DNA from: Herpetosiphonaceae bacterium
Lineage (GTDB): Bacteria; Chloroflexota; Chloroflexia; Chloroflexales; Kallotenuaceae
Direction of reading: 5' to 3'
Length of the DNA: 59,569 nt
NCBI GenBank assembly: GCA_013821605.1
Contig: JACDGP010000016.1
Span: 1-59,569 of the forward strand
Below the pieces are notes generated by a model that worked only from the letters and a program-made list of their open reading frames with translations, was not told the origin of the DNA and did not search any database. The translations under genes were made by a program, and so were the position numbers. The first letter of the stretch is position 1; each line of letters begins with the position of its first letter. This document shows, piece after piece, positions 33,697 through 42,222 of the stretch.

Positions 33697-35121
33697 TTAG
33701 GGCGTTATAAACTGTGCGAAGTCATCGCCCAGCACCACAGTTGCATCTTCATCCCCCTGTGAAGTTGTGGTGGCAGCCTGCACCACCGGCATGCCTAGAA
33801 GGAGAGCTTGCAAACGTTTGATGGTATATGGCTTAGGGTTATAAACCACGATCCGGCTTTTCGGCGTCGGGGGCGTATCACCTGGCACATCAACATTAAA
33901 TTGAGCATCGGTGAGTGTTGTGGTGATACGTGCGGCCAGTCCCGCAACCCCCGTGCCATTCAAGACCTGTAGCCGTGCTCGCTCCTGGGCCTCGCCCGGT
34001 GGCGAAAAAAGTTTGGCTGCCAACTGTTGCACTCCGGTGGCATCCCAGTGGAGATCCGAGCCATCTTCCTGCATGTTTACCACATCCGGTGTCAGGCGAT
34101 ATTGCTGCAGTTGGGCAGGATTAAAACGAGCCATATTCAGCCCCAGCAGCAAGGCATCAGGGCGGCCCACCGGCAAGGTTGTTTCAACCGCCCCACTTGC
34201 CGCCTCGAGTACGCGTAAGGCTACAAACGGTCGTAGCGGCAGGGGCTGATTACGCAAGGCCGTGCTCATCGCCTGTAAAACCTGCTGTTGACGCTCACTA
34301 CGACCGAAGTCGGAGTCGGCATGCCGGGTGCGCACATACTGGAGCGCCCGTGCGCCGTTCATGTGCTGATGCCCTGCCTCGATCACCAGCCGCATCGTCC
34401 CAAAATCGGGTGTGGGGTATGCATCGTCAACGATCCGCTGTGGTACATCGATGTCGATGCCCCCGAGCGCATCAACGATCGCCGCAAAGCCATCGAAATT
34501 GATCGTAGCGACGTAGTTAATGCGCTGGCCCAGCGCCGGCAAGCGTAAAAAGCTTTCCACAGTATCTGCAGCGGTCGCCATGCCAGCACCGACGGCCGGT
34601 AGGCCGGCGCTACCGGCTTGTTCATAACCATGGGCAAAGCCACGGTTAATCTTGGTGTCACCTTCGCCCGGTATGCTGGCGATCGAGTCACGTGGAATGG
34701 CCAGCAAGCTCGCCCAGCCACCAGCGGGATCCAGATGAAGCAGCTGAAGCGTATCGGAGCGCACACCTTCTTCAGGATGACTCGCACGGAGATCGACGCC
34801 AAGCAGCAGAATGTTGATGGGGCTTACGAGGAGGCCGCGCACCGGCCGGTTGGTACGTTCGTCGGGGACGACTATCCGGCCCGCCACAGTTTGTTGCAAA
34901 ACCACGAGCCCGGCGCAAGCCACAAGGATCAGCAGAAGCAGGCCGATGCCAGCCCAACGCAGCCAGCTCCAGATGTGTCGCCTATGGGCAGGTGTTAACG
35001 GCGGTTTAGGCCTTGGTTGGGATGGTGACAGCGGGCGGCGTGCGGCTGCTTTAATGGGTTCTTGTACCGGCAGAACGCGCGTCGGACCGGTATAAGGTTG
35101 ATCGTTTTCGGCTTCTGGCAT
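33697..35121 (-). CDS. LytR-CpsA-Psr family protein with LytR C-terminal domain
   Basis: 474 residues from the ATG at 35121 (GGAG 6 bases upstream). A Pro-rich cytoplasmic tail of about 50 residues precedes one transmembrane helix (LRWAGIGLLLLILVACAGLVV). The LCP domain follows: NILLLGVDLR, SDTLQLLHLDP, ASLLAIPRDSIASIP, GDTKINRGFAHG, INFDGFAAIVDALGGIDIDV, MNGARALQYVRTRHADSDFG and RSERQQQVLQAM, with the phosphate-binding Arg and Asp residues in place. A LytR_C domain ends the protein (ARLQVLNGTGVAGLAARITT). These enzymes transfer lipid-linked polymers onto peptidoglycan or act in related wall assembly, which implies a wall-bearing cell. Confidence 0.92.
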   Translation of the reverse strand: MPEAENDQPYTGPTRVLPVQEPIKAAARRPLSPSQPRPKPPLTPAHRRHIWSWLRWAGIGLLLLILVACAGLVVLQQTVAGRIVVPDERTNRPVRGLLVSPINILLLGVDLRASHPEEGVRSDTLQLLHLDPAGGWASLLAIPRDSIASIPGEGDTKINRGFAHGYEQAGSAGLPAVGAGMATAADTVESFLRLPALGQRINYVATINFDGFAAIVDALGGIDIDVPQRIVDDAYPTPDFGTMRLVIEAGHQHMNGARALQYVRTRHADSDFGRSERQQQVLQAMSTALRNQPLPLRPFVALRVLEAASGAVETTLPVGRPDALLLGLNMARFNPAQLQQYRLTPDVVNMQEDGSDLHWDATGVQQLAAKLFSPPGEAQERARLQVLNGTGVAGLAARITTTLTDAQFNVDVPGDTPPTPKSRIVVYNPKPYTIKRLQALLLGMPVVQAATTTSQGDEDATVVLGDDFAQFITP

Positions 35122-35258
35122 CAAAACTCCATACCCAGTTTTACCACAGGAGATAGCATACATTTGGACCACTGTAAAGCGTAGCTAACACCAAGCGTGG
35201 CCCTATTCTTGCGAAATGGCAGGGAGTAGAGATACCAAATTGATCACGGGGGAGAACC

Positions 35259-36596
35259 ATGCTTAGTCGTCGATTTCAACGTGGAAGTATAGTGGCACTC
35301 GTGGCAGCTTTGTCGCTGAGTGCCTGCGATGTTTCGCAACAAACAACTCAAAACCAACAGCCGGCGCCACAGGCGCAAAATCAAACTCGTAGCCAACAAA
35401 ATCCCACACTGGCGCAGCAACCGCAAACCCAGCAGCCGCAGACCCAATCAGCACCGCAAGCTCAACAACCGCAAACGCAACAGCCACAAACGGCCAATAG
35501 CGGTGGTGTTGGGGGACTAACGGATCAGCAGATCGGTTCGGGCGGTGTCGCGGCGGCCCAGACGCGACCAACACCGATAGCCAATAACGATCAAAACTTA
35601 GTTTCCGAATACGAGCGAGTTATTAACAATGTTTATGAGCGTAATATCGGCGCGCTTGTGAATCTGAGCGATGGGCAGGTCACCGGGTCCGGCTTTATCG
35701 TCGATACCCAAGGCCATATTATCACAAATAACCATGTGGCCTCGAACCTGCAACAAATCACGATCACCTTTTCGGATCGAACGAGTGGTGTCGGTAAGCT
35801 GGTTGGTGCATTCGCGGCCGGCGATATTGCCGTGATCCAGGCCGACCATATACCGAATGGTGTACAGCCGGTTGAACTCGGTGACTCCGGCAACCTCAAG
35901 GTTGGTCAAATCACCGTAGCGATGGGTAGCCCACTTGGCTTAGAGCAGACCGTGACCTCAGGCATTATTTCGGCACTTAACCGCTCGATTGATGATGTTA
36001 ACCAGCAGGCGACGGCCGATAGTAGTTCGAGCAGCTTACAAGGGCTGATCCAAACCGATGCTCCTATCAACCCTGGTAACTCCGGCGGCCCGCTCTTCGA
36101 CTCACATGGCCGGGTGATCGGAATGGATACGCTGATTGCAACACGGGCTACTTCTGAAGCAACGGCCGGCAGCATTGGCCTCGGCTTTGCTGTCCCGATT
36201 AATCGCATTAAACGTGTTGCGCAGCAGATCATCCAAACCGGTCATTACAACCGCCCGGTAATGGGTATTTCGTCGTTTCCGATCGATCCACGGATTGCAC
36301 GTGTCCTCAACTTACCGGTCACGAGCGGTATTATGGTTGCCAAGCTTACTGGGCCGCAAGCGCAGCAAGCCGGGCTGCGGGCAGCTACTACTTCCACGAA
36401 CCTGCAAGCGAGCGATGGATCGCAAGTGCAGTTCCCAACGAACGGCGACATTATTGTCGCTATTAACAACACACCGGTGCGGACGACCGGCGACTTGCGC
36501 AATGTGATTGAAACCCAGGCGAACCCCGGCGATACGGTCACAATCACATTTGTGCGGGATGGCCGCGAGCAAACCACGCGCCTGACGTTGAAATAA
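35259..36596 (+). CDS. HtrA/DegP-like serine protease with PDZ domain, lipoprotein
   Basis: 445 residues. Lipobox at Cys23 (LSLSAC), then a Gln/Pro/Thr tract to about residue 80. The trypsin-like domain has His159 (ITNNHVASN), Asp189 (AAGDIAVIQ) and Ser275 (NPGNSGGPLF): a complete triad. A PDZ domain at the C-terminus (SGIMVAKLTGPQAQQAGLRA, GDIIVAINNTPVRTTGDLRN) would bind C-termini of misfolded proteins. Ribosome site GGGGGAG before the ATG. It lies divergent to the LCP gene and is followed by a strong hairpin. Role: quality control of proteins at the outer membrane face. Confidence 0.95.
   Translation: MLSRRFQRGSIVALVAALSLSACDVSQQTTQNQQPAPQAQNQTRSQQNPTLAQQPQTQQPQTQSAPQAQQPQTQQPQTANSGGVGGLTDQQIGSGGVAAAQTRPTPIANNDQNLVSEYERVINNVYERNIGALVNLSDGQVTGSGFIVDTQGHIITNNHVASNLQQITITFSDRTSGVGKLVGAFAAGDIAVIQADHIPNGVQPVELGDSGNLKVGQITVAMGSPLGLEQTVTSGIISALNRSIDDVNQQATADSSSSSLQGLIQTDAPINPGNSGGPLFDSHGRVIGMDTLIATRATSEATAGSIGLGFAVPINRIKRVAQQIIQTGHYNRPVMGISSFPIDPRIARVLNLPVTSGIMVAKLTGPQAQQAGLRAATTSTNLQASDGSQVQFPTNGDIIVAINNTPVRTTGDLRNVIETQANPGDTVTITFVRDGREQTTRLTLK
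35337..35492 (+). repeat. Gln/Pro/Thr repeat tract in the HtrA-like protein
   Basis: Codons 27-78 are almost only Gln, Pro, Thr, Ala, Asn and Ser, with PQTQQPQT occurring twice. It is a flexible tether between the lipid-modified cysteine and the protease domain. CAA/CAG repeats may change length by slippage. Confidence 0.8.
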
Positions 36597-36617
36597 TCGC
36601 TCACCCCTCCTGGCACG

Positions 36618-36651
36618 GCGCCTCCCCAGGCTAAGCAGTCTGGGGAGGCGC
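36618..36651 (+). terminator. Hairpin terminator after the HtrA-like gene
   Basis: GCGCCTCCCCAG (36618-36629) pairs perfectly with CTGGGGAGGCGC (36640-36651) around a 10-base loop. The following TGCTTTGCC is only weakly T-rich. It begins 21 bases after the stop codon. Confidence 0.75.
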
Positions 36652-36725
36652 TGCTTTGCCCGTAGTGCACATGGTACAATGCGGCGCCTGCGACCGGCCA
36701 TGGTCAACATAGGTGAACGAGTGCT

Positions 36726-38729
36726 TTGAAACCTACGAATGGGTTCTCTCAACGACCGCGCATCCACATCCTCGGAGCGTTCGCCCTCGGATTGATCGCA
36801 CTCAGTTTGCGGATGTGGGGTGCGGGCTGGTCTTTACCCTATACAGATCATCCTGACGAGCCTGCGGTTATGAACGTGGTCTTGCGCATCGTCGCCGGCC
36901 AGTTCGATCCCCATTTCTTTTTTTATCCGTCGTTGATGTTGTATGCGCAGGCGCTGCTCCTCAAGCTACATTTCGCCTGGGGACTGCTCCGTGGCAGCTA
37001 TCATGCCCCGCTCACACTCCCCGCTACCACTGATTTCATAACCACTATTCCACAAGCTTTTGTGGTGACCCGGCTGCTCACGGCCGTGCTTGGCGCGGCG
37101 AGCGTCGTCGTCGTGGCGCTCGGCGGTGCCCAGGTACTTGGCCGGCGTGCAGCACTGCTTGGAGCGGCACTGTTGGCGCTCTCGCCCTGGGCCATTACGC
37201 ATGCTCACTATATGACGGTCGATGTCCCGGCAGCGTTCGGTAGCACATGCGCGATCATTGGGGCAATGTCTGTGCTCGAACGAGGGACATGGCGCTCCTA
37301 TCTACTAGGCGGACTCGCGGTGGGACTGGCTATGGCAACCAAGTATCAAAATGCCTTGCTCTGTGTCCCGCTTCTGCTCGCTCATCTGCTGTACTGGCGA
37401 CGACACGCGCTGCTATCCAGCGGGCGATTAATCATAGCCGGAGCCGTGGCAGGAGTTGTTTTCGTTGCCACGTCGCCCTATATTCTCCTTGATTGGAGCG
37501 CGTTTCGGCATGATCTCGGCACATTGTTCGGCTCATACAATGGCCAGCATGGCGATATCACCGGTGCCTGGCCCGTGCGTGCCTACCTTAACTTCTTGTG
37601 GTCACAAGCGTTAGGACCGCTGGCCGCGCTACTGGCAACGATCGGGACGATAGGCCTGCTCCACCGTAGACCAGCTCACGCTGCTGTGCTCCTGGCGTTT
37701 CCGGTGGTGCTGCTCCTGACACTCCTCCGTGTTCAAACCCACTTTTTTCGGAATCTGCTGCCGCTCCAGCCCTCCCTGCTGTTGCTCGCTGGTTATGGTG
37801 CTACTCAGTTGTGGGACGTATTGGCGCTACGCTTGCCGAGGCAGCTTAGACCTGGACTAGCACTTGCCGCCATCGCGGGCTTGTCGCTGCCGTCTGGCAT
37901 CGCCGCCTTTAGTGAAAGTGCCAAGTTTGCGCAGCCCGATGCGCGGGTGATGGCCCAAACATGGACCAGCAGCAGATGGCCGGGCACGCGCATTGCGGGT
38001 GAGCTACAACATCCCCTGACCGTGGGCGGCGTTTCCCAGATAACGAGCTTTCCAAACCTTGCCGCCCACTCCATCCCTTGGTACCGTGGCCAAGGCTATG
38101 GCCTGCTACTGCTCAGCTCGGATGCACGCCGCAGTTGGGAATTGACGACACCCTACCAGCAACTGCTGTCTGGCGGCAAGCAAGCCGGCCGGTGGGGAGG
38201 CCCGGGTAGTGGCTATCGTGGTCCGCGCATTGATCTGCTTGATACGGGATTGACAACAGCTACGCTGAGTGCACAGCCGGTGAGCGCGACGATCGGCCCG
38301 TTGCGGCTTAATGCAGTGCTTTTTGGCCGGAAGCTCACCGGACCGGCCGGTCCTGAAATCGCAGTGGGTCGGGCGGTCAAGCCGGGCGGCATGCTCGGGA
38401 TTACCGCCTTTTGGGAGCACATCGTCCCGGTCGTTCCAGACGCTCAGTACATAGCGTTTATCCAGTTGCGCGACACGATCGGTCATACTGTTGCTCAGCG
38501 GGATACGCCGCCTTGGGCCGGCCTGTTCCCTATCAGTAGCTGGCGACTTGGCACGGTAGTGGAAGAAGCGCTTGATCTGCCCATGCCGGCGACACTCGGT
38601 GTGGGTACGTATCATCTGGTGCTCGGTATGTATGATCGAACAACCGGCACCCGGCTTGAGATCCGCCAGACGGCAGGTCAACGCGTACAGAACGAGATCG
38701 ATCTCGGGACCGTAGCGGTGGAGCGCTAA
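36726..38729 (+). CDS. Glycosyltransferase family 39-like membrane protein
   Basis: 667 residues. The first helix (IHILGAFALGLIALSLRMWG) is followed by SLPYTDHPDEPAVM, where the DHPDEP acidic motif fits the catalytic aspartates of the GT-C / PMT-like fold. About ten further hydrophobic helices run to residue 400 (for example VTRLLTAVLGAASVVVVALG), then a soluble extracytoplasmic C-terminal domain of about 270 residues. These enzymes use polyprenyl-phosphate sugars to glycosylate lipids or proteins outside the membrane. A TTG start at 36726 was accepted because AGGTGA lies about 9 bases before it and no ATG precedes the first helix. A TACAAT box is at 36675-36680. It overlaps the convergent EamA gene by 4 bases. 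Confidence 0.82.
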   Translation: MKPTNGFSQRPRIHILGAFALGLIALSLRMWGAGWSLPYTDHPDEPAVMNVVLRIVAGQFDPHFFFYPSLMLYAQALLLKLHFAWGLLRGSYHAPLTLPATTDFITTIPQAFVVTRLLTAVLGAASVVVVALGGAQVLGRRAALLGAALLALSPWAITHAHYMTVDVPAAFGSTCAIIGAMSVLERGTWRSYLLGGLAVGLAMATKYQNALLCVPLLLAHLLYWRRHALLSSGRLIIAGAVAGVVFVATSPYILLDWSAFRHDLGTLFGSYNGQHGDITGAWPVRAYLNFLWSQALGPLAALLATIGTIGLLHRRPAHAAVLLAFPVVLLLTLLRVQTHFFRNLLPLQPSLLLLAGYGATQLWDVLALRLPRQLRPGLALAAIAGLSLPSGIAAFSESAKFAQPDARVMAQTWTSSRWPGTRIAGELQHPLTVGGVSQITSFPNLAAHSIPWYRGQGYGLLLLSSDARRSWELTTPYQQLLSGGKQAGRWGGPGSGYRGPRIDLLDTGLTTATLSAQPVSATIGPLRLNAVLFGRKLTGPAGPEIAVGRAVKPGGMLGITAFWEHIVPVVPDAQYIAFIQLRDTIGHTVAQRDTPPWAGLFPISSWRLGTVVEEALDLPMPATLGVGTYHLVLGMYDRTTGTRLEIRQTAGQRVQNEIDLGTVAVER

Positions 38730-39655
38730 CGCTCCTGCTGCTCGGCCAACGAAACAACGCCGATCCCCGCTACCAGCACGAGTCCACCAATAATCTGTAG
38801 CACGGCAAGTTGTTGGTTAGGCAGCAACAACAACGCTAGCAACGCTGATCCTACCGGCTCGCCCAGCACTGCTACCGTGACGAAGGTCGCAGACAGATGC
38901 TTGAGGCACCAGTTAAAGGCTGTATGGCCGGTGAGTTGTGGCCCGAGCGCCAGTAAAAATAACAAGCCATAGACCACAGCGGGCAGGCCCAACAAGGAGT
39001 CACCGGCCAGCGCCATCCAGAGGAGCAAGACCACCGCCGCAATGCTATAGACCATCCAGATATAGGGCACGATCCCCAGGCGCTTACGCAGTTCACGACC
39101 GACAAGAAAATAACCCGAGGCCGTGATTGCGCCAACTAATGCCAGCAGATCACCGAGCAGTGGCTGGCTGCCATGGCCACCACTGCGATCACTCAAGCCG
39201 ATCAAGGCCGAGCCGGCGATGGTCAGTGCGATACCAAGCAGGACCGAGTGCCGGATGCGTTCATGAAACAACACCACCGAGGCCAGGCCGACGAAGAGGG
39301 GGTTGGTGGACACTAAAGCAGTCGATGACGCCACTGAGGTAAAGGTCAACGATGTAATCCAACTCGCGAAGTGCACCGCAAGGAGGCCTCCGCCTAGCAG
39401 TGCCAGCGCACGATCACGAGTGCTGACCGCCACTATTTCACTTTTGTGGCGCTTCAAGGCATAGGGTGTTAGAAGGATGGCAGCAAAGGTCAACCGCCCG
39501 GCCGCAATCGTTAATGGGGACGCGCCGCGGTGCTGTGCTAGGTTGATAAAGATGGCCGCAGTCGAAACGACCAGTACACCTACGAACAGCACAAGATGGG
39601 CGGTCGTGCTCCGCTGTACCGGGGCTGCAAGCACGTTCTCACTCTCAAGGCTCAT
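38726..39655 (-). CDS. EamA/DMT-family transporter (first of two)
   Basis: 309 residues with ten predicted helices in two EamA halves: LVLFVGVLVVSTAAIFINLA, GRLTFAAILLTPYALKRHKS and VASSTALVSTNPLFVGLAS in the first; LLGDLLALVGAITASGYFLV, PQLTGHTAFNWCLKHLSAT and VAVLGEPVGSALLALLLLPN in the second. The family exports or imports metabolites and amino acids; the substrate is unknown. It follows the second EamA gene by 7 bases, so the two are co-transcribed. Confidence 0.88.
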   Translation of the reverse strand: MSLESENVLAAPVQRSTTAHLVLFVGVLVVSTAAIFINLAQHRGASPLTIAAGRLTFAAILLTPYALKRHKSEIVAVSTRDRALALLGGGLLAVHFASWITSLTFTSVASSTALVSTNPLFVGLASVVLFHERIRHSVLLGIALTIAGSALIGLSDRSGGHGSQPLLGDLLALVGAITASGYFLVGRELRKRLGIVPYIWMVYSIAAVVLLLWMALAGDSLLGLPAVVYGLLFLLALGPQLTGHTAFNWCLKHLSATFVTVAVLGEPVGSALLALLLLPNQQLAVLQIIGGLVLVAGIGVVSLAEQQER

Positions 39656-39662
39656 CTCAGTC

Positions 39663-40595
39663 TCATGCGTGAGTTGGCGCTTGATCGGTAGTCGGGAGTG
39701 GCTTCCCTTGTCTGCCGGCTGCGGTAAGGAGCAGGACGGCCGCTAACACACATGCCCCACCTAGTAACTGTGCGAACCCCAAGCCTTCTCCTAACAGCAG
39801 GGCCGCCAATCCTGCAGCGATGACCGGTTCCAACGTCGCTATGATCGAGGCATCGGAGGTTGGTACGCTTTGCAGCCCCCAGGTAAAGCATACGGGTGCC
39901 AGCAATGTGGGCAGGAACGCCACCGCCAGCAACCAGCCCCACAACGACGGTGTATGGAGGATACGTGAGGTATCTCCGAGCGGTGCGACGGCAAATAACA
40001 TGATCGCGCCAATGCCGAGTGAGTACGTTACAACCGTCCAGGGCCGGTAGCCGCGCCGGGTAGCCACTGCACTGCACACGCTGTAGACGGCATACCCAAG
40101 CCCGGAACCAAGCCCCCATAGGATGGCAAGCCCATTGCTACGCAGGTGAACCGGGTCCGTAATTCCGGCTACCAATGCGCAACCAACGAAGGCTAGACCA
40201 AGTGCCAACAGCTTGCGCAGACCAAGGAGTTCATGCTCCCGAATGGTTGCCCAAAGTGTAATCCAAAAAGGTGCTGTATATAATAGTACGGCAGCCTGAG
40301 CGACGCTGCCGCTGGAGATAGCGGCGATGTACGCCAGATAAAAGCCTGCTACCCCCACCACGCCGAAGAGGGCAAAAAAGGGCCAATCCTGTCGGCGTAC
40401 GCGGAGCCAGCCCGGTTGCCGCAACAGGAGTCCGGCGATCAGCACAAGGGCCGACAAGCCCGCCCGGTAAGCCACGACCGTTTGTCGCGCTAGGCCATAT
40501 TGGTCAACCAAAATTCGGTAGAATAAGCCGATAGTCGCCCACTGGCTGGCGGCCAGCAGTACCAGCAAGTAGCCCCGCAGGCGTAGTCGTTGCAT
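39663..40595 (-). CDS. EamA/DMT-family transporter (second of two)
   Basis: 310 residues from the ATG at 40595; the frame extends 12 codons upstream without a ribosome site, and the true start is not certain. Two EamA halves: GYLLVLLAASQWATIGLFYR, VAYRAGLSALVLIAGLLLRQ and VAQAAVLLYTAPFWITLWA, then GLAILWGLGSGLGYAVYSVC, FLPTLLAPVCFTWGLQSVPT and TLEPVIAAGLAALLLGEGLG. The two neighbours are only distantly alike, so this is not a recent duplication. Divergent from the DnaQ-WYL gene. Confidence 0.87.
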   Translation of the reverse strand: MQRLRLRGYLLVLLAASQWATIGLFYRILVDQYGLARQTVVAYRAGLSALVLIAGLLLRQPGWLRVRRQDWPFFALFGVVGVAGFYLAYIAAISSGSVAQAAVLLYTAPFWITLWATIREHELLGLRKLLALGLAFVGCALVAGITDPVHLRSNGLAILWGLGSGLGYAVYSVCSAVATRRGYRPWTVVTYSLGIGAIMLFAVAPLGDTSRILHTPSLWGWLLAVAFLPTLLAPVCFTWGLQSVPTSDASIIATLEPVIAAGLAALLLGEGLGFAQLLGGACVLAAVLLLTAAGRQGKPLPTTDQAPTHA

Positions 40596-40613
40596 GCGCC
40601 ATAGGATACGCGA

Positions 40614-40644
40614 TTGGAACAGTTCCAGCAAGGGATGTTATACT
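40614..40644 (+). promoter_or_regulatory. Promoter of the DnaQ-WYL gene, leaderless arrangement
   Basis: TTGGAA (40614-40619), a 19-base spacer, then TATACT (40639-40644). The ATG at 40651 is 7 bases after the -10 box, so transcription and translation would begin at the same base. No ribosome site precedes the ATG, in agreement. Confidence 0.5.
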
Positions 40645-40650
40645 TGTGTG

Positions 40651-41487
40651 ATGTTAATCGCTGACCGTTCTGCGCTGCTTGGCGCGCCCATCATGGACGT
40701 GCCCTTTGTCTTATTAGATATCGAAAGCACTGGACTTAAGCCGGAGGAAGACCGGATCTGCGAAATCGCCCTGATGCGTTGGCAGCACGGTCAGATCGTC
40801 CATACCTTCGAGGCGTTGGTCAGTTCGGCTCGGCCGATCGCACCGGATGCGTATGCTGTGAACGGCATCAGCGCCGACATGCTAGCAGGAGCACCGGAGT
40901 TCGAGTTAATCATGGCTCCTTTGCTTGACGCAATTGGCGATGGTGTCCTGGTGGCGCATAACGCGCCCTTCGATGTGTGTTTTTTGAATGCCGAGTTGGT
41001 ACGGGCCGGTCAGCGACCATTGAACAATGTCGTCGTTGATACGTTATCGCTGGCTCGCCATTTTCTCCGCCGTGATCGCTACAACCTTGGCGCTTTAGCC
41101 CAGCACGTCGGCGTGGCACGACCACAGCATCGCGCGATGAGTGATGTCGAGGCATTATTAGCGGTCTTCGCGCACCTGTTGCGGCAGCTTGAACCACTCG
41201 GCGTCGAGACGCTTGAAGATTTGCTGCGGGCACAAGGCGGTTTATTACCCGGTGATCTTGAGCCGGCCGCCGATCCAATGGTCCTCGAAGCGTTGCGTCA
41301 GGGTCGGCAACTGCGCATTGCCTACCGCACGAAAGGTGGCGATCCTATTCTGCGCACAATTCTGCCACTTGAGCTACACATGGCCGACGGGCTGCCACGC
41401 GTGATCGCTTATTGCTTCCTGCGCAACTCACAGCGCACCTTTTACCTTGACCGCATTGCCGAGATGATGCTGGTTGATGAGGGTTAG
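40651..41487 (+). CDS. DnaQ-type 3'-5' exonuclease fused to a WYL-like domain
   Basis: 278 residues. The exonuclease domain has the DEDDh pattern: Exo I VLLDIESTGL (Asp23, Glu25), Exo II VLVAHNAPFDVCFLNAEL and Exo III HRAMSDVEALL. From about residue 205 the sequence LRQGRQLRIAYRTKGGD, LRTILPLELHMADGLPRVIA and YCFLRNSQRTFYLDRIAEM has the form of a WYL domain, known to bind nucleic acid or nucleotides in regulators of DNA-damage and defence genes. The ATG at 40651 was chosen from the promoter position; ATG at 40693 is the alternative. Likely role: DNA repair or turnover controlled through the WYL part. Confidence 0.85.
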   Translation: MLIADRSALLGAPIMDVPFVLLDIESTGLKPEEDRICEIALMRWQHGQIVHTFEALVSSARPIAPDAYAVNGISADMLAGAPEFELIMAPLLDAIGDGVLVAHNAPFDVCFLNAELVRAGQRPLNNVVVDTLSLARHFLRRDRYNLGALAQHVGVARPQHRAMSDVEALLAVFAHLLRQLEPLGVETLEDLLRAQGGLLPGDLEPAADPMVLEALRQGRQLRIAYRTKGGDPILRTILPLELHMADGLPRVIAYCFLRNSQRTFYLDRIAEMMLVDEG

Positions 41488-41489
41488 CA

Positions 41490-42167
41490 TCAGGAGAGGG
41501 TGTTAATAGCCCGCGCGGCGAGCACGGCGATGACCAGCAAGGAGATCAACGACTGGATCATCATCAGCCCTTTGGCGCGCCGTGATAGCACCATCGTATC
41601 AGTCGGACTAAAAGCGGTGCTCGTGTTAAAGGCCAGGAATAGATAATCCAGAAAGTCGGGTGCCCAACCTTGGACGAGGGCCGGGTCCATCGTCATTTGT
41701 GGAAACAGGAAATCACTGCTGGCGTGATGATCGAGGCGGCGCACGTTCGGGCCGCCGCCATCGATCTCCCAGTACCAGAGGGCAAAGCATAAGATGTTGG
41801 CGATCCAGATCAAGGCTGCATCACGGAGGAGCACACCTGCTTTCGTCCCACCGCCTTGTAGTCGTATAAGCAACAAGGCAGCACTTGATGCAATGATCAC
41901 TGTGACCAACATGGTCAGTCCGCGAGCCAATATTTTGACAATATGATCCAGCCCATTCAAGCGCGCAATGTTTATTGGCACTAGTAGCACGAGCACCGCA
42001 GCCAAAATAAGCCAAGATGGTACCGAGAGATGCCGGCCTGAGATGAGCAGGTAAATGCCACCGATCGATAGAAAGGCCAAGGCTGCCGGCCAGCGGGCTA
42101 CGGCTGCACTATCGTTCTTTAGACTGAATCTCGATGGCTTGGATCTGCGCCGCGCTTGATTGTTCAC
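41490..42167 (-). CDS. Multi-pass membrane protein with ion-channel-like loop
   Basis: 225 residues. GTG at 42167 was chosen for the GGGAG 8 bases upstream. Five or six helices: ALAFLSIGGIYLLIS, WLILAAVLVLLVPINIARL, LARGLTMLVTVIIASSAALL, AALIWIANILCFALWYWEID and, at the end, LMMIQSLISLLVIAVLAARA. Before the last helix, DYLFLAFNTSTAFSPTDTMV resembles the pore loop of two-helix potassium channels but lacks their GYG filter. A channel or transporter role is only a guess. It is divergent to the M28 gene with overlapping promoter space. Confidence 0.7.
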   Translation of the reverse strand: MNNQARRRSKPSRFSLKNDSAAVARWPAALAFLSIGGIYLLISGRHLSVPSWLILAAVLVLLVPINIARLNGLDHIVKILARGLTMLVTVIIASSAALLLIRLQGGGTKAGVLLRDAALIWIANILCFALWYWEIDGGGPNVRRLDHHASSDFLFPQMTMDPALVQGWAPDFLDYLFLAFNTSTAFSPTDTMVLSRRAKGLMMIQSLISLLVIAVLAARAINTLS

Positions 42168-42187
42168 TGTGATACTCCCGTGCTGCG

Positions 42188-42216
42188 TTGACCGAAACCA
42201 CACCGGCTTCTATAAT
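42188..42216 (+). promoter_or_regulatory. Promoter of the M28-purQ-purC operon
   Basis: TTGACC (42188-42193) and a perfect TATAAT (42211-42216) are 17 bases apart. Transcription would begin at about 42223, exactly at an in-frame GTG. Confidence 0.75.
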
Positions 42217-42222
42217 AGCCGC

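Noticed and set aside
38726-40595. Two EamA genes as a recent tandem duplication
   Set aside because: The two proteins are similar only in fold and differ along their length; they are more likely two old paralogues.
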